A stretch of 36,012 nt of DNA from Flavobacteriaceae bacterium (GCA_023558315.1 JAMJVX010000044.1:1-36012); one strand, 5' to 3'; positions 7,621-16,455 are shown, counted from the stretch's first letter. Numbers and translations: made by a program. Notes: generated by a model not told the origin, from the sequence alone.

Positions 7621-8838
7621 TTACTTCTCTTTCCTATTTATAAACGCCAATTCTTCTTGAGTCAGTAATATTTTTGGATTTTGTGTGGGGGTGTCTTTTA
7701 TATTTATAGACTGAAGACGTTTGTCTTTTATATAATTAAAAAGTCCTTTGGATAAATCTATGCGCTTTCCTAATGGAATCTTTTTGCCTTTACTAATTTT
7801 AGTGATAAATAAATCCGAATTAAAATGTGAATCAAAAGAAGTACTGATGCTATCTTTAGTTTGGTGTTTTATTTTTCCTTTAAGTTGAATGTTATGCCTA
7901 GCAAGTCTTAATTTACCATCCTCTTTTGTAAAATACAAACTTTGAATACTCACTGGATTAATTTCATCAAAAGACGTTTTTTTACCCTTACTTATTTTGT
8001 TTATCGTTCCTTTGGTTTTAAATTTATACGTAAGTTTTAATATTCCCCCTGTTTCATTATCAAAAACTAGAGTGCCTATAACATCTTGAGTTATTTCGTC
8101 ATTATTATTAGTAGGTTTAAATGTAGATGAAGCACTGAAATTAACTTCAGTAACCTCATTATTTTTATTTATAGCCTCAATAATTAAATTGTTTTTCTCA
8201 TTTAATATATAAAGTAAATAACCATTCAAATGTATACTTGAAAAGTAGTTTTCTATATGTCCACCAAAAGCAAGATTCCCTTTTAAAGATTTGGCATAAT
8301 CTACGGCATCTACACCCACTTGAATTTGTTTCTTTAAAGGCTTTTGAAAATCATAACTATACGTTTTGTTCCAAAATCGTATCCTTGCTTGAGACAAGCG
8401 CGCTAAAGTATCGTTTACTTTATACGTTTCTTTATAAGTTGCCTCATAGGTTTTAGGTCCTTGTACATATATGGAGTAATAATTTTTAAAAATATATTTT
8501 ATTTTTTCTTTTAACCTAGAATCACCGTATAAAACCACTTCTTGCAGATTTGTTTTACTAGGTATAAGAGAAAGACTTTCGCCATTTTTAAAATGGCTAC
8601 TGACAATTTTTTTGGTCTCATAACCCAAATGACTCACCACAATAGTATCTTTGTTTATGGCTAATTTTACTTTTCCATCTAGGTTGGAAATAGTCCCTTC
8701 ATTCTTTCCTTGATAAATAAAATTGACATATGAAATGGGGATATTTGTATATGCTTCTTTTACATCTAGTTCAATATATTGTGCGTTACCCAAATATGAG
8801 AGACTAATAAGAAAAAGTAATAAAAAGGTTTTTTTCAT
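7621..8838 (-). CDS. Secreted protein with carboxypeptidase-regulatory-like N-terminal domain
   Basis: A 405-residue exported protein of unknown role. It has a clear signal peptide ending LGNAQ (cut after about residue 19), then a CarboxypepD_reg-like beta-sandwich of about 80 residues (NEGTISNLDGKVKLAINKDT, then IVVSHLGYETKKIV), the domain also found at the front of SusC-like receptors. The rest (about 110-405) has no motif I recognise; it alternates beta-type stretches with basic segments such as ISKGKK, which occurs twice. No transmembrane helix or type IX secretion tail is seen. It starts 9 bases after the stop of the 285-residue gene and is likely cotranscribed. Its signal-peptide DNA is nearly the same as that gene's, but the mature parts are not alike. 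It is probably periplasmic or outer-membrane associated. Confidence 0.7.
   Translation of the reverse strand: MKKTFLLLFLISLSYLGNAQYIELDVKEAYTNIPISYVNFIYQGKNEGTISNLDGKVKLAINKDTIVVSHLGYETKKIVSSHFKNGESLSLIPSKTNLQEVVLYGDSRLKEKIKYIFKNYYSIYVQGPKTYEATYKETYKVNDTLARLSQARIRFWNKTYSYDFQKPLKKQIQVGVDAVDYAKSLKGNLAFGGHIENYFSSIHLNGYLLYILNEKNNLIIEAINKNNEVTEVNFSASSTFKPTNNNDEITQDVIGTLVFDNETGGILKLTYKFKTKGTINKISKGKKTSFDEINPVSIQSLYFTKEDGKLRLARHNIQLKGKIKHQTKDSISTSFDSHFNSDLFITKISKGKKIPLGKRIDLSKGLFNYIKDKRLQSINIKDTPTQNPKILLTQEELAFINRKEK
8783..8838 (-). repeat. Signal-peptide repeat, copy 1
   Basis: First 56 coding bases of the 405-residue protein gene; 50 of 56 bases agree with 9650-9705, in the same orientation, with no gaps. 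Similarity at DNA level stops after the signal peptide. Confidence 0.7.
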
Positions 8839-8847
8839 ACGTTAAAA

Positions 8848-9705
8848 TTATTTGTATACATCAACTAATATAGATATACCTACTCCAATATCAAGGGTAG
8901 CTTTAAGCTGTTCCCATTTATTGCTAGGATTATATCTATATAGAATGGGTCCATTAAATACATTTGAAGCAAAAGAAATGATAGGGCTATTTTTTTCTTT
9001 TTTGTTTTTAAAACTTATTAATTCTATACTCGCTAAAAAATCATTATCAAAATAAAGTTCTTCCTCTTCTATGTCTATCGTACAACTCCCTTTATTAGTT
9101 ATCCTTTTTATAATAGGAGAAGTATATATTCTATTTTTATTTATATTATTATTTGAATTAATAGTATAAAAATTAAATCTTAAAGTAACTTCTTCAGCGT
9201 TTATATTATTTACCAAAAAATAAAGTTCACGTAATTTATATTTTTTTCTTTTTGGGACTTTAATTATTTTCCCTATTTCTACTCCTAAATTATCTTTTGT
9301 AGCAATACTATCGTCTTCAATGAATTGTATACTAATATTTTTGATTTTATTTTTTGTCCCAGCTTCTTTTGTCTTTATTTTTTTTAGATTATTAAAAACG
9401 ACTACTTCATTTAGTATTTCTATTTTAGGTGTTAAGTCTACGGTGAGGTTTTTATCTTTTGCTGCTAATTCCTTTGTATTATACCCAATATGCGAAAAAA
9501 CAAGGGTGTCTTTTTCTGTAAAATTTCCATCTAACTGAAAATAGCCTAAAGTATCTGTCACTGTGCCTATATTCGTGTTTTTAACAGATACGTTTAAGTA
9601 TTCTATGGGTGTTTGGGTAGTATTGTCTATACAAAGTCCTTTTAGTTGAGCATTGCCCAAATAAGAGAGACTAATAAGAAAAAGTAGTAAAAGGATTTTT
9701 TTCAT
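8848..9705 (-). CDS. Secreted protein with carboxypeptidase-regulatory-like domain and C-terminal beta-rich domain
   Basis: A 285-residue exported protein of unknown role. After the signal peptide (ending LGNAQ) comes a CarboxypepD_reg-like domain to about residue 95 (NIGTVTDTLGYFQLDGNFTE, then LVFSHIGYNTKEL, then LNEVVV). The C-terminal part (about 125-285) looks like a single beta-rich domain: LGVEIGKIIKVP, LRFNFYTINSN, DNDFLASIELISF, and a last strand GVGISILVDVYK. It resembles a domain seen in other flavobacterial proteins with this N-terminus, but I cannot name it. The gene has its own -7 element 15 bases upstream and runs into the 405-residue gene. It follows the TonB-dependent-receptor-like gene, and its first domain is of the same type as that receptor's. 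Confidence 0.7.
   Translation of the reverse strand: MKKILLLLFLISLSYLGNAQLKGLCIDNTTQTPIEYLNVSVKNTNIGTVTDTLGYFQLDGNFTEKDTLVFSHIGYNTKELAAKDKNLTVDLTPKIEILNEVVVFNNLKKIKTKEAGTKNKIKNISIQFIEDDSIATKDNLGVEIGKIIKVPKRKKYKLRELYFLVNNINAEEVTLRFNFYTINSNNNINKNRIYTSPIIKRITNKGSCTIDIEEEELYFDNDFLASIELISFKNKKEKNSPIISFASNVFNGPILYRYNPSNKWEQLKATLDIGVGISILVDVYK
9650..9705 (-). repeat. Signal-peptide repeat, copy 2
   Basis: Pairs with 8783-8838 (50 of 56 identical). It encodes the signal peptide of the 285-residue secreted protein. Recent duplication or gene conversion restricted to the export signal is the likely cause. Confidence 0.7.
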
Positions 9706-9719
9706 GTTAAAGTATTTAA

Positions 9720-9727
9720 CAAAAGTA
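9720..9727 (-). promoter_or_regulatory. -7 promoter element for the two secreted-protein genes
   Basis: TACTTTTG on the minus strand, 15 bases ahead of the ATG at 9705, between the receptor stop and the 285-residue gene. Confidence 0.45.
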
Positions 9728-9757
9728 AAAAAATATCAAAATATAGCATTACAAATA

Positions 9758-12187
9758 CTACCCCTCCATTTCAAAATCGCCATCTCCGCCACCGCTTCTT
9801 TGTTGTCTTCTTCTTGAACGTTTTCTATCTTCTTGATTGATTCTATAAGAGAATGAAAGAATATAGGTAGGTACGCGCCATTGGAATTCTCCGTATTCCG
9901 TAAAGGCATTTGTAGTGGTCGTTCCCTTTCTTCGTCTTGTATTGAAGATGTCGCTAGCACTGAATGTTATAGTGCCTTTGTTTTTTAAAATATTTTTATT
10001 TAATGCCCCAGAAAAACTAAAAATTCCTTGTGCTTCTTCAATCGCTGTTCTTCGTGGACCTCTATAAAAGAAACGCGTTTGCCAATCAATATCTCCCGGG
10101 ATTTTAATAGCACTATTCAATCTGACAAACCAACTCGTAATTTCTGCACCTAAATCTTGATTTTCATATGAGCCTATTGTTTTAGAATTAAATATGTTGA
10201 CGTTTCCGTTTAATCTGACTTTTCTAGAAGGGTTATAACTCATAGTAATTTCGCCACCAATTCGGTTGTTTTCAGCGATATTTATAGGAGTTCTTCTTAG
10301 TTGAGGGACAATAATGCCATTTCCTATTTCTACATCTACCCCCGTAGGAACAGTTATAAAAGTAAATACTTTAGTAGATTTTTGATAATAAGCAGAGGCA
10401 TTTAAAGTAAATTTCCCAAACCTGTTTAAGTAGTTAAAATCTAAATTATTGGAGTAGGAGGGGTCTAAATCTGGATTACCTTGAAAAATATTGGTCACAC
10501 TAGAACGACTCGCGAAAGGGTTTATAAAACGAGAACGCGGACGTCTCAATCGTCTATTATATCCTACAACAAAACTTTGCTTCTCATCTAATTCATAAGA
10601 TAAATTTACGGTAGGAAACCAATCTGTATAGATTTTCTGATTAGTAGTATTAATCCTTATGTTAGAGTGTTCCATTCTCAATCCTAATAAAAATGAAAAT
10701 TTATCTAATTTCCTCCCATATTGCGCATAGGCAGCGTTTACGTATTCTTCGTATTTCAACACATTTGTAACGGTTGAATCTACTTTAAATATATTATTCT
10801 CATCTTTTATTTGCACTTCAAAATCGGTGTCCAATACGGTAAAAGTCCCTCTATATCCAGCTTCGATGGTGGTGTTTTCATCTATAGGATTTACATAATC
10901 AAATTGTACCAAATCTCTACGTTGATTATCTAGGGTTATAACTTTTTCTTCCGCAGTAGTACTAGTATTTTGTAATTCAGTAATATCTCCTTTTTCGACT
11001 TCTTCATTCCCTTCTAATTGTAAATCCACAGTAAGTTTATGTCCTTTGTCATTAAAATCATTTATATAATTTAAACTTACTTGATACCCGTCTTCTTTTT
11101 CTTCTTCATTTTCATTTCTTTCAATAAGAGTAACGGCACTTCCTGAGATGTTATTTGTATCTGTTTCGTTATTGTTTATCCCTAAAGTGTTTCTATAAAA
11201 CCCATTTAGTGAGATTGATGAATTTTCAGTAATAAAATATTCTACGCCTAAATTAGTAAATATTCGCTCCCTATCTCTATTAAAATCTCTTTTTTGCTCA
11301 ATGATGTTTTCTCTATTTGTATATGTTGTTTTATTATACGATTGTCCTGGAACTTGAGATTTGTTGTATGTTGTGGTATTAAAAAAATTAAATTTATCTG
11401 TTCGTTTATTAAGTTGGATATTTGCTCCATAGGAAGCGGGGTATCCTACATTTGCAATGACAGAGCCATTAAAACCTTTCAGTTTTTCTTTTTTGAGAAT
11501 GATATTCAAAATTCCTCCAGACCCTTCGGCATCATATCTAGCGGAGGGCGAAGTGATTACTTCAACTTTTTCAATGGATTCCGCTGGCAGTTGTCTCAAC
11601 CCTTGAGGACCTGCAAGACCCGTCAATCCAGAGGGGCGTCCATTAATTAATATTTGTACATTGTTGTTTCCTCGCAAGGCTACATTTCCTTCCACATCTA
11701 CAGAAACAGAAGGGACATTGTCTAACACATCAGAAACACTACCGCCTCTTACCGTGAGATCTTTCCCTACATTATAAACTCGTTTATCTAAACTTATTTC
11801 TACTTCCGTTTTTTCAGCGATGACAGATACTTCATCTAATATGTTATCAGATATAGCTAAATCAATAGTACCAAAATCAAATTTTTCTTTAATTGAAATA
11901 TTTTCTTGAGTTTTAGATTCAAAAGAAATAAATTCAAAAGTTACGTCGTAGTTTCCAGCGAAAATCTCAAAATTAAATACACCTTGTTCATTCGTTATAC
12001 CTCCTTGAACTCTAGAGGGGTTTCTTTTATTTTTAAAAATAATGGTAGCGTATTCTAAGGGTTGTTTAGTATCAGTATCAATGATTTTCCCAGTTACAAA
12101 ATACTTTTTGAATTGTTTTGTTGGCGGTCGTTGAGAAAAGGTAAAGAAACTTAAAAGGAAGAATAAGAAAAATAAATGTTTTATCAT
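9758..12187 (-). CDS. TonB-dependent-receptor-like outer membrane beta-barrel protein
   Basis: An 809-residue outer-membrane protein of the outer membrane beta-barrel family, built like a TonB-dependent receptor. In order: signal peptide (to about residue 19, ending FTFSQ), a CarboxypepD_reg-like domain (about 30-115: GKIIDTDTKQPLEYATIIFK), a plug domain (about 130-235: VSDVLDNVPSVSVDVEGNVA, then INGRPSGL, then IEKVEVITSPSARYDAEGSG) and a long barrel ending in aromatic-tipped strands (VPTYILSFSYRINQ). After the last strand there is an arginine- and glycine-rich tail ending FEMEG. No TonB box was identified. The substrate is unknown; such proteins import large or scarce nutrients, but no SusD partner or enzyme gene is beside it. 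It is followed on the same strand by the two secreted proteins. No -7 element was seen in the 59 bases upstream. Confidence 0.88.
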   Translation of the reverse strand: MIKHLFFLFFLLSFFTFSQRPPTKQFKKYFVTGKIIDTDTKQPLEYATIIFKNKRNPSRVQGGITNEQGVFNFEIFAGNYDVTFEFISFESKTQENISIKEKFDFGTIDLAISDNILDEVSVIAEKTEVEISLDKRVYNVGKDLTVRGGSVSDVLDNVPSVSVDVEGNVALRGNNNVQILINGRPSGLTGLAGPQGLRQLPAESIEKVEVITSPSARYDAEGSGGILNIILKKEKLKGFNGSVIANVGYPASYGANIQLNKRTDKFNFFNTTTYNKSQVPGQSYNKTTYTNRENIIEQKRDFNRDRERIFTNLGVEYFITENSSISLNGFYRNTLGINNNETDTNNISGSAVTLIERNENEEEKEDGYQVSLNYINDFNDKGHKLTVDLQLEGNEEVEKGDITELQNTSTTAEEKVITLDNQRRDLVQFDYVNPIDENTTIEAGYRGTFTVLDTDFEVQIKDENNIFKVDSTVTNVLKYEEYVNAAYAQYGRKLDKFSFLLGLRMEHSNIRINTTNQKIYTDWFPTVNLSYELDEKQSFVVGYNRRLRRPRSRFINPFASRSSVTNIFQGNPDLDPSYSNNLDFNYLNRFGKFTLNASAYYQKSTKVFTFITVPTGVDVEIGNGIIVPQLRRTPINIAENNRIGGEITMSYNPSRKVRLNGNVNIFNSKTIGSYENQDLGAEITSWFVRLNSAIKIPGDIDWQTRFFYRGPRRTAIEEAQGIFSFSGALNKNILKNKGTITFSASDIFNTRRRKGTTTTNAFTEYGEFQWRVPTYILSFSYRINQEDRKRSRRRQQRSGGGDGDFEMEG

Positions 12188-12246
12188 AATATGTGTAATT
12201 TGTTTTAGAAGTTGAATGAGTTAAATAGTTTAATTCAAAAGGATAA

Positions 12247-13821
12247 TTATTCTTGAACAGTAATTTTTACCCTTCTGTTTTTAAAGGAGAATTCGTTAAA
12301 ATATTTTAACTGTGTATCTCCAAAAGATTCTATTTTAACAATAATTTCTTTAATGCCTAATGCAATCAATTTTTGCTTTATAGCGAGGGCTCTTCGTTCA
12401 GATAAGTTTTTATTATATAAAGCATCTCCTCTTGCGGACGCATGACCTTCTATTAAAATAGTAGCCTCTTTCTTTTGAGTAATTAGTAATTTGATTTTTT
12501 CTAATATTTCATTATTTTTTTTGGTATTATGAACGATATCGCTATCATAATCAAAAAATATTGTAAAAGAAAGTTTTTCCTTTTTTGGTATAACGGCCTC
12601 TGCTTGTTTCTTTTCTACTACAGTTAGCGTATCTATTATTGTTGGAATGTTAATATACCTTTTCACTGTTTTTATCGTATCAACTACAGTTGGAACATTA
12701 ATTTCCTTTTCTACTACTTTTAGTGAATCTGCTACTATTGGTTCGTTAACTTTCCGCTCAATTACTCTTAAAGTATCTTTTATTATAGGTAAATCACCCT
12801 CTTTTTCAACTATCTTAGTCGGTTGTTTTTCTTTATTTATAATTTGCTCAATTTCATTTTCTACAACGGGACAACCTTTATTTTTAATTGTCCCAAATTT
12901 TTTAGGACATTCATCTTGACTGTCAATTATTCCATCCCTATCGGTATCTGGACACCCTTCTAATTCAATAAGTCCATATTGATTTGGGCAAGCGTCTTCT
13001 AAATCGTGTAATCCATCTTTATCAGTATCAGGGCATCCTGAATTACTAATACTCCCTTTTGTTTCTGGACAAATATCTGCATAGTCAGGTACGTTGTCAT
13101 TGTCCTTATCAGGACATCCATTAAATTTCCTTAACCCAAATGTTTCTGGACATTCATCAAACTTGTTTCTCACTCCATCTTTATCAGTATCATTGATTCC
13201 AATAGATTTAAAAATAATTCCAATATTATTTTGTAAGGAACTAGCGCCATAGGAAGAAAAGCTATAATTATAAGTTGAAGATAAAAACAAACCTACTTTC
13301 TTGTTTATCCAATAATTAGCACCCAAACCGCCTACTAAAGTATTAAACCCTACACCATCAATAAGATTAAAACCATTTCCTGCTAAAATATAAGGTTTAA
13401 AACTATTTTTTTTGTTATTACTTGTTCTCCCTCTCGTATTGTTTTTCTGGTCTTTTTTTTCTAAAAAATAATTTCTTACTAAAATGTCTGCACTCGTATA
13501 AGAATATTTCCCTTTATAATCACCGCTTAGTTTAAAAGATGTCAAAACATTTAAATTTATAGAAATGCTGTATTTTTTATTGATATTTACAACCCACGCT
13601 ATATAATTTACATATTCAGGGACCCCCCAATTATTTTCAAAATCATCATAGCCTTCAAATAAATCACCTTGTTTGCCAAATCTAGTGTTTTCACCTCCAC
13701 CAGAAGAATATACGTTAACAAATTTAGCCCCTACTTCTATAAGAATTAAATCATTATTGTCTTGTGAAAACACATGCAGAATGCTCAAAGAGAAAAAAAT
13801 TATTAAAAAAATATATTTCAT
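12247..13821 (-). CDS. OmpA family protein with thrombospondin type 3 repeats
   Basis: Outer-membrane protein that anchors the envelope to peptidoglycan. In 524 residues: a signal peptide; a probable N-terminal beta-barrel (to about 205); four thrombospondin-type-3-like calcium-binding repeats (about 210-318; DTDKDGVRNKFDECP and three relatives, each closing with GCP); a linker of four 16-residue repeats (about 337-400, such as VVEKEINVPTVVDTIK); and an OmpA C-terminal domain (about 416-524) with FFDYDSD, GHASARGD and NKNLSERRALAIKQKL. The ATG at 13819-13821 shares its A with the TGA of the upstream gene; the longest frame adds only one TTG codon and is not preferred. It is probably translated together with the 198-residue outer-membrane protein ahead of it. 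Confidence 0.9.
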   Translation of the reverse strand: MKYIFLIIFFSLSILHVFSQDNNDLILIEVGAKFVNVYSSGGGENTRFGKQGDLFEGYDDFENNWGVPEYVNYIAWVVNINKKYSISINLNVLTSFKLSGDYKGKYSYTSADILVRNYFLEKKDQKNNTRGRTSNNKKNSFKPYILAGNGFNLIDGVGFNTLVGGLGANYWINKKVGLFLSSTYNYSFSSYGASSLQNNIGIIFKSIGINDTDKDGVRNKFDECPETFGLRKFNGCPDKDNDNVPDYADICPETKGSISNSGCPDTDKDGLHDLEDACPNQYGLIELEGCPDTDRDGIIDSQDECPKKFGTIKNKGCPVVENEIEQIINKEKQPTKIVEKEGDLPIIKDTLRVIERKVNEPIVADSLKVVEKEINVPTVVDTIKTVKRYINIPTIIDTLTVVEKKQAEAVIPKKEKLSFTIFFDYDSDIVHNTKKNNEILEKIKLLITQKKEATILIEGHASARGDALYNKNLSERRALAIKQKLIALGIKEIIVKIESFGDTQLKYFNEFSFKNRRVKITVQE

Positions 13822-14417
13822 CAAATTTTAATAATTACATAACTCTGAGCTTGGAGAAAATTATAATTAATTCCACCTAAATAAAAATTTATGGTTCCTT
13901 GAAATCCAATAGACACACTTTTATTCAACTTTATTCTTAAGGTTTCTCCTAATTTTAATACTAATTGATTTTCCCTTTCGTTTAGTTCTTGGTTTTCATA
14001 ATTTCGTTTATAATAAGTAATGAATCCCAACCCTAAAATAAAATGACTATAGGTGTCTTTCTTTGTGAAAAGGAGTTTTCTTTTTCCAGTAGCAAACAAC
14101 AAATTTGTATCAAATAGAGTTAATTCTTCTATTGAATTACTTTCTTTCTTTGACTTGCTAAAACCAACCATATATTGCATGGATAAGTCATTTGATAACT
14201 GTCGTTCAATCCCAAAATTGGAAATAGGCCTGGCATAACCATCCCATTTTTTTAGTTGATAAAAATTTCCTATATCAAAATTAGTATATGTAGGACCAAA
14301 AAAGTATGACCAATTGCTAAACTCATTTCTTTTAGTATTATTTCTTTTTCTTTTCTGAGAAAATGAGAAATTGCTTATGAATAAAATAACAATAAGAAAT
14401 GGAAATATCTTTTTCAA
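13821..14417 (-). CDS. Probable outer-membrane protein of unknown function
   Basis: A 198-residue protein with a signal peptide (KKIFPFLIVILFISNFSFSQ). Its body is made of short amphipathic beta-type stretches (HFILGLGFITYYKRNYENQE, KSVSIGFQGTINFYLGGINY) and its end, QSYVIIKI, resembles a terminal barrel strand. I do not recognise the family; a small eight-stranded barrel is the best guess. The start is TTG at 14415-14417, two bases after the gpsA stop; no better start exists before the signal peptide. Its stop overlaps the ATG of the ompA-like gene, so the two products may act together in the envelope. Confidence 0.6.
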   Translation of the reverse strand: MKKIFPFLIVILFISNFSFSQKRKRNNTKRNEFSNWSYFFGPTYTNFDIGNFYQLKKWDGYARPISNFGIERQLSNDLSMQYMVGFSKSKKESNSIEELTLFDTNLLFATGKRKLLFTKKDTYSHFILGLGFITYYKRNYENQELNERENQLVLKLGETLRIKLNKSVSIGFQGTINFYLGGINYNFLQAQSYVIIKI

Positions 14418-14419
14418 TT

Positions 14420-15421
14420 TTAAATTAACTCTTTAGCTAGTTCTTGGAAAACTATGGAAGGTTTTTTGTTTTTATATAAAATTTCATAAACAGCAGATAT
14501 AATAGGAGCTTTTATTTCTTTTTTTTCTAAAATTTTTATAATTGAATTTATAGAATAATATCCTTCAGCTACCATATTTAATTCTAAATGAATCGAATTG
14601 ATACTATACCCTCTAGCAATCATCATCCCAAAAAGTTTATTTCTACTAAATGCAGAATATGTAGTTACCAATAAATCTCCTAAATAGACCGATTTATTTG
14701 TGCTTTCACTAACTTGTATAATTTTTTTGAGAAACCTCCTCATTTCTTTATAACAATTTGTTATCAATACACTTTGGAAATTATCACCATACCCTAACCC
14801 TTTTGCGATACCTGTACTGATAGCGTAAATATTTTTTAAAACGTTAGCATATTCAATAGCTAGAGTATCGCTAGCAATACGATTTAATACATATTTATTA
14901 TTAAATAAAGGGGATATTGATTTAGACACATCTTCATTATAAGATGCAACCGTAACATATGTAATATGATTTTTCGCAACTTCTTCAGCATGACAAGGAC
15001 CTCCTATAATTCCAAGATTATCAAGGGGAATATTGAATTTTTTATGTAGAAAACTGGTTATAGTTTCTTCTTCTATCATGCCTTTAACAGCAGAAAGTAT
15101 AATTTTATTATTAAGTATAGGTTTTATCTTATCTAGATTCTCTTTTAAAAAAAAGGAAGGAATCGCTAATATTAATACATCAGATTGAGATACTATTTGT
15201 GATAAGTCATCATTTACATTAATCTTATCTGTATTAAATATAACAGATTTTAAATATTTAGGGTTGCGCTTGTACTCTCTAATATGAGCTACACTCTGTG
15301 GATTTTTAACATACCAATTTATTTGATGTCCATTTTCAGTTAAAATTTTCACAATGGCGGTACCCCAACTACCTCCTCCTAAAACAGCAATTTTAAAATG
15401 CTCTATATTAGTATTATTCAT
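14420..15421 (-). CDS. gpsA: NAD(P)+-dependent glycerol-3-phosphate dehydrogenase
   Basis: Reduces dihydroxyacetone phosphate to sn-glycerol 3-phosphate, the backbone for phospholipid synthesis. The 333 residues, a normal length, begin with the dinucleotide-binding motif AVLGGGSWGTA (12-22) of a Rossmann domain. They continue with family landmarks LSAVKGMIEE, IIGGPCHAEEVAK and the catalytic helix region ANVLKNIYAISTGIAKGLGYG, which carries the active-site lysine. The ATG lies 37 bases after the stop of the four-helix membrane protein gene, and two bases separate the gene from the following outer-membrane protein gene, so it is likely the middle of a longer minus-strand transcript. Nothing unusual is seen. 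Confidence 0.95.
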   Translation of the reverse strand: MNNTNIEHFKIAVLGGGSWGTAIVKILTENGHQINWYVKNPQSVAHIREYKRNPKYLKSVIFNTDKINVNDDLSQIVSQSDVLILAIPSFFLKENLDKIKPILNNKIILSAVKGMIEEETITSFLHKKFNIPLDNLGIIGGPCHAEEVAKNHITYVTVASYNEDVSKSISPLFNNKYVLNRIASDTLAIEYANVLKNIYAISTGIAKGLGYGDNFQSVLITNCYKEMRRFLKKIIQVSESTNKSVYLGDLLVTTYSAFSRNKLFGMMIARGYSINSIHLELNMVAEGYYSINSIIKILEKKEIKAPIISAVYEILYKNKKPSIVFQELAKELI

Positions 15422-15458
15422 AATAACTAATTTTTCACAGAAATTAAAATATTCCGAC

Positions 15459-15893
15459 TTATGATAACCATGTAGACCAAGGTATTCTTGACAAAAGTAA
15501 TAAAAGTCCCAAAAGATAAAATACCCCTATTCTGAGGAATTTTTTTCTAGAAGTTTCTTGTCTTTTGTGAAGTGACCAACCTACAGTAATTAAAAAAAGC
15601 GCCACAAGATTTGCAAAGGGATGCTCTATTAGATATAAGCGGTAGGTAGCATCTTTCATTACTACCGACGCCCCTGAGCTCCAAACTTTAAAATAAGGAC
15701 TCACAAAATATAGGATTAACCCTAATAACAATTGTATGTGAGATAAAATAAGTCCAAAAAGTGAAATTCTTAAATCTTTCGCTGAAAATTCTTTCTTTTT
15801 AATTATACCTATCCAAGCGTTGCAAATAGCAACAATTAAAATGATAAATGTTAGATAAGCCCAATTTGAGTGTAAAAATTTAATTGTATTCAT
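15459..15893 (-). CDS. Small four-helix membrane protein, cytochrome b-like
   Basis: 144 residues with four clear membrane helices: YLTFIILIVAICNAWIGII, ISLFGLILSHIQLLLGLILY, NLVALFLITVGWSL and IGVFYLLGLLLLL. Histidines sit near membrane borders in LHSNW, LSHIQ and IEHPF, a spacing that resembles haem-ligating four-helix proteins, and relatives in flavobacteria are sometimes called cytochrome b. No function is proven. It lies 13 bases after the stop of the 3-hydroxyanthranilate dioxygenase gene and 37 before gpsA, so it is probably cotranscribed with both. Confidence 0.65.
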   Translation of the reverse strand: MNTIKFLHSNWAYLTFIILIVAICNAWIGIIKKKEFSAKDLRISLFGLILSHIQLLLGLILYFVSPYFKVWSSGASVVMKDATYRLYLIEHPFANLVALFLITVGWSLHKRQETSRKKFLRIGVFYLLGLLLLLSRIPWSTWLS

Positions 15894-15906
15894 AATAATT
15901 TTTTTT

Positions 15907-16434
15907 TTAAGTTGTAAATCTTTTATCTGCCTCCATTTCTGTATTACATTTATTACATACTCTTAGAGTATTTGAAGTATAGAAATTCTTAAAATGAGGT
16001 AAAAAATCTCTTTCTATATCTTTTAGTTCAAAATAGGTTTCATGCAATTTGTTATTGCAATTTTCACAATACCATTGTAGCCCGTCTTTAAATCCTTTTC
16101 CCGCTCGTTTTCGTTCTATTACTAATCCTAATGAATCTTTGTAACGTATTGGCGAATGGGGTACTTTTGGTGGGTTTAAATACATATCTCCCTTATTTAA
16201 AGTAATGGTTTTGCATTGATTGTTTTCTTGTATAAGAATATCTATTGTGCCTTCTAATTGGTAAAACAATTCTTCAGTTTCATTATAATGAAAATCTTTA
16301 CGCATATTTGGACCTGCAACTATCATAACAATATAATCTTGAGATTCCGTATATAGGTTTTTATTTCCAATAGGAGGGACTAATTTATCTTTATTTTCTT
16401 TAATCCAGTCTGTTAAATTAAAAGGATTTAACAC
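15907..16434 (-). CDS. 3-hydroxyanthranilate 3,4-dioxygenase
   Basis: Iron-dependent cupin enzyme that opens the ring of 3-hydroxyanthranilate. The product closes to quinolinate, a precursor of NAD, or is broken down further. In 175 residues, the metal ligands are probably H49, E55 (in FHYNETEEL) and H93 (in PKVPHSPIR), with the arginines of MRKDF and ERKRAGKG nearby. Two CxxC pairs (CENC near 123 and CNKC near 160) form the rubredoxin-like iron site of the bacterial enzymes. GTG 16432-16434 is chosen as start: it leaves LNPFNLTDWIKEN at the N-terminus as in relatives, and the longer frame from TTG 16458 begins inside the -7 element. No other kynurenine-pathway gene is in the window. Confidence 0.9.
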   Translation of the reverse strand: MLNPFNLTDWIKENKDKLVPPIGNKNLYTESQDYIVMIVAGPNMRKDFHYNETEELFYQLEGTIDILIQENNQCKTITLNKGDMYLNPPKVPHSPIRYKDSLGLVIERKRAGKGFKDGLQWYCENCNNKLHETYFELKDIERDFLPHFKNFYTSNTLRVCNKCNTEMEADKRFTT

Positions 16435-16455
16435 AGTTAAAAAATTATAATGGCA

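Noticed and set aside
9736-9960. Minus-strand frame of 74 codons at the end of the receptor gene.
   Set aside because: Lies in another frame over the receptor's 3' end; the receptor frame has clear barrel strands there.
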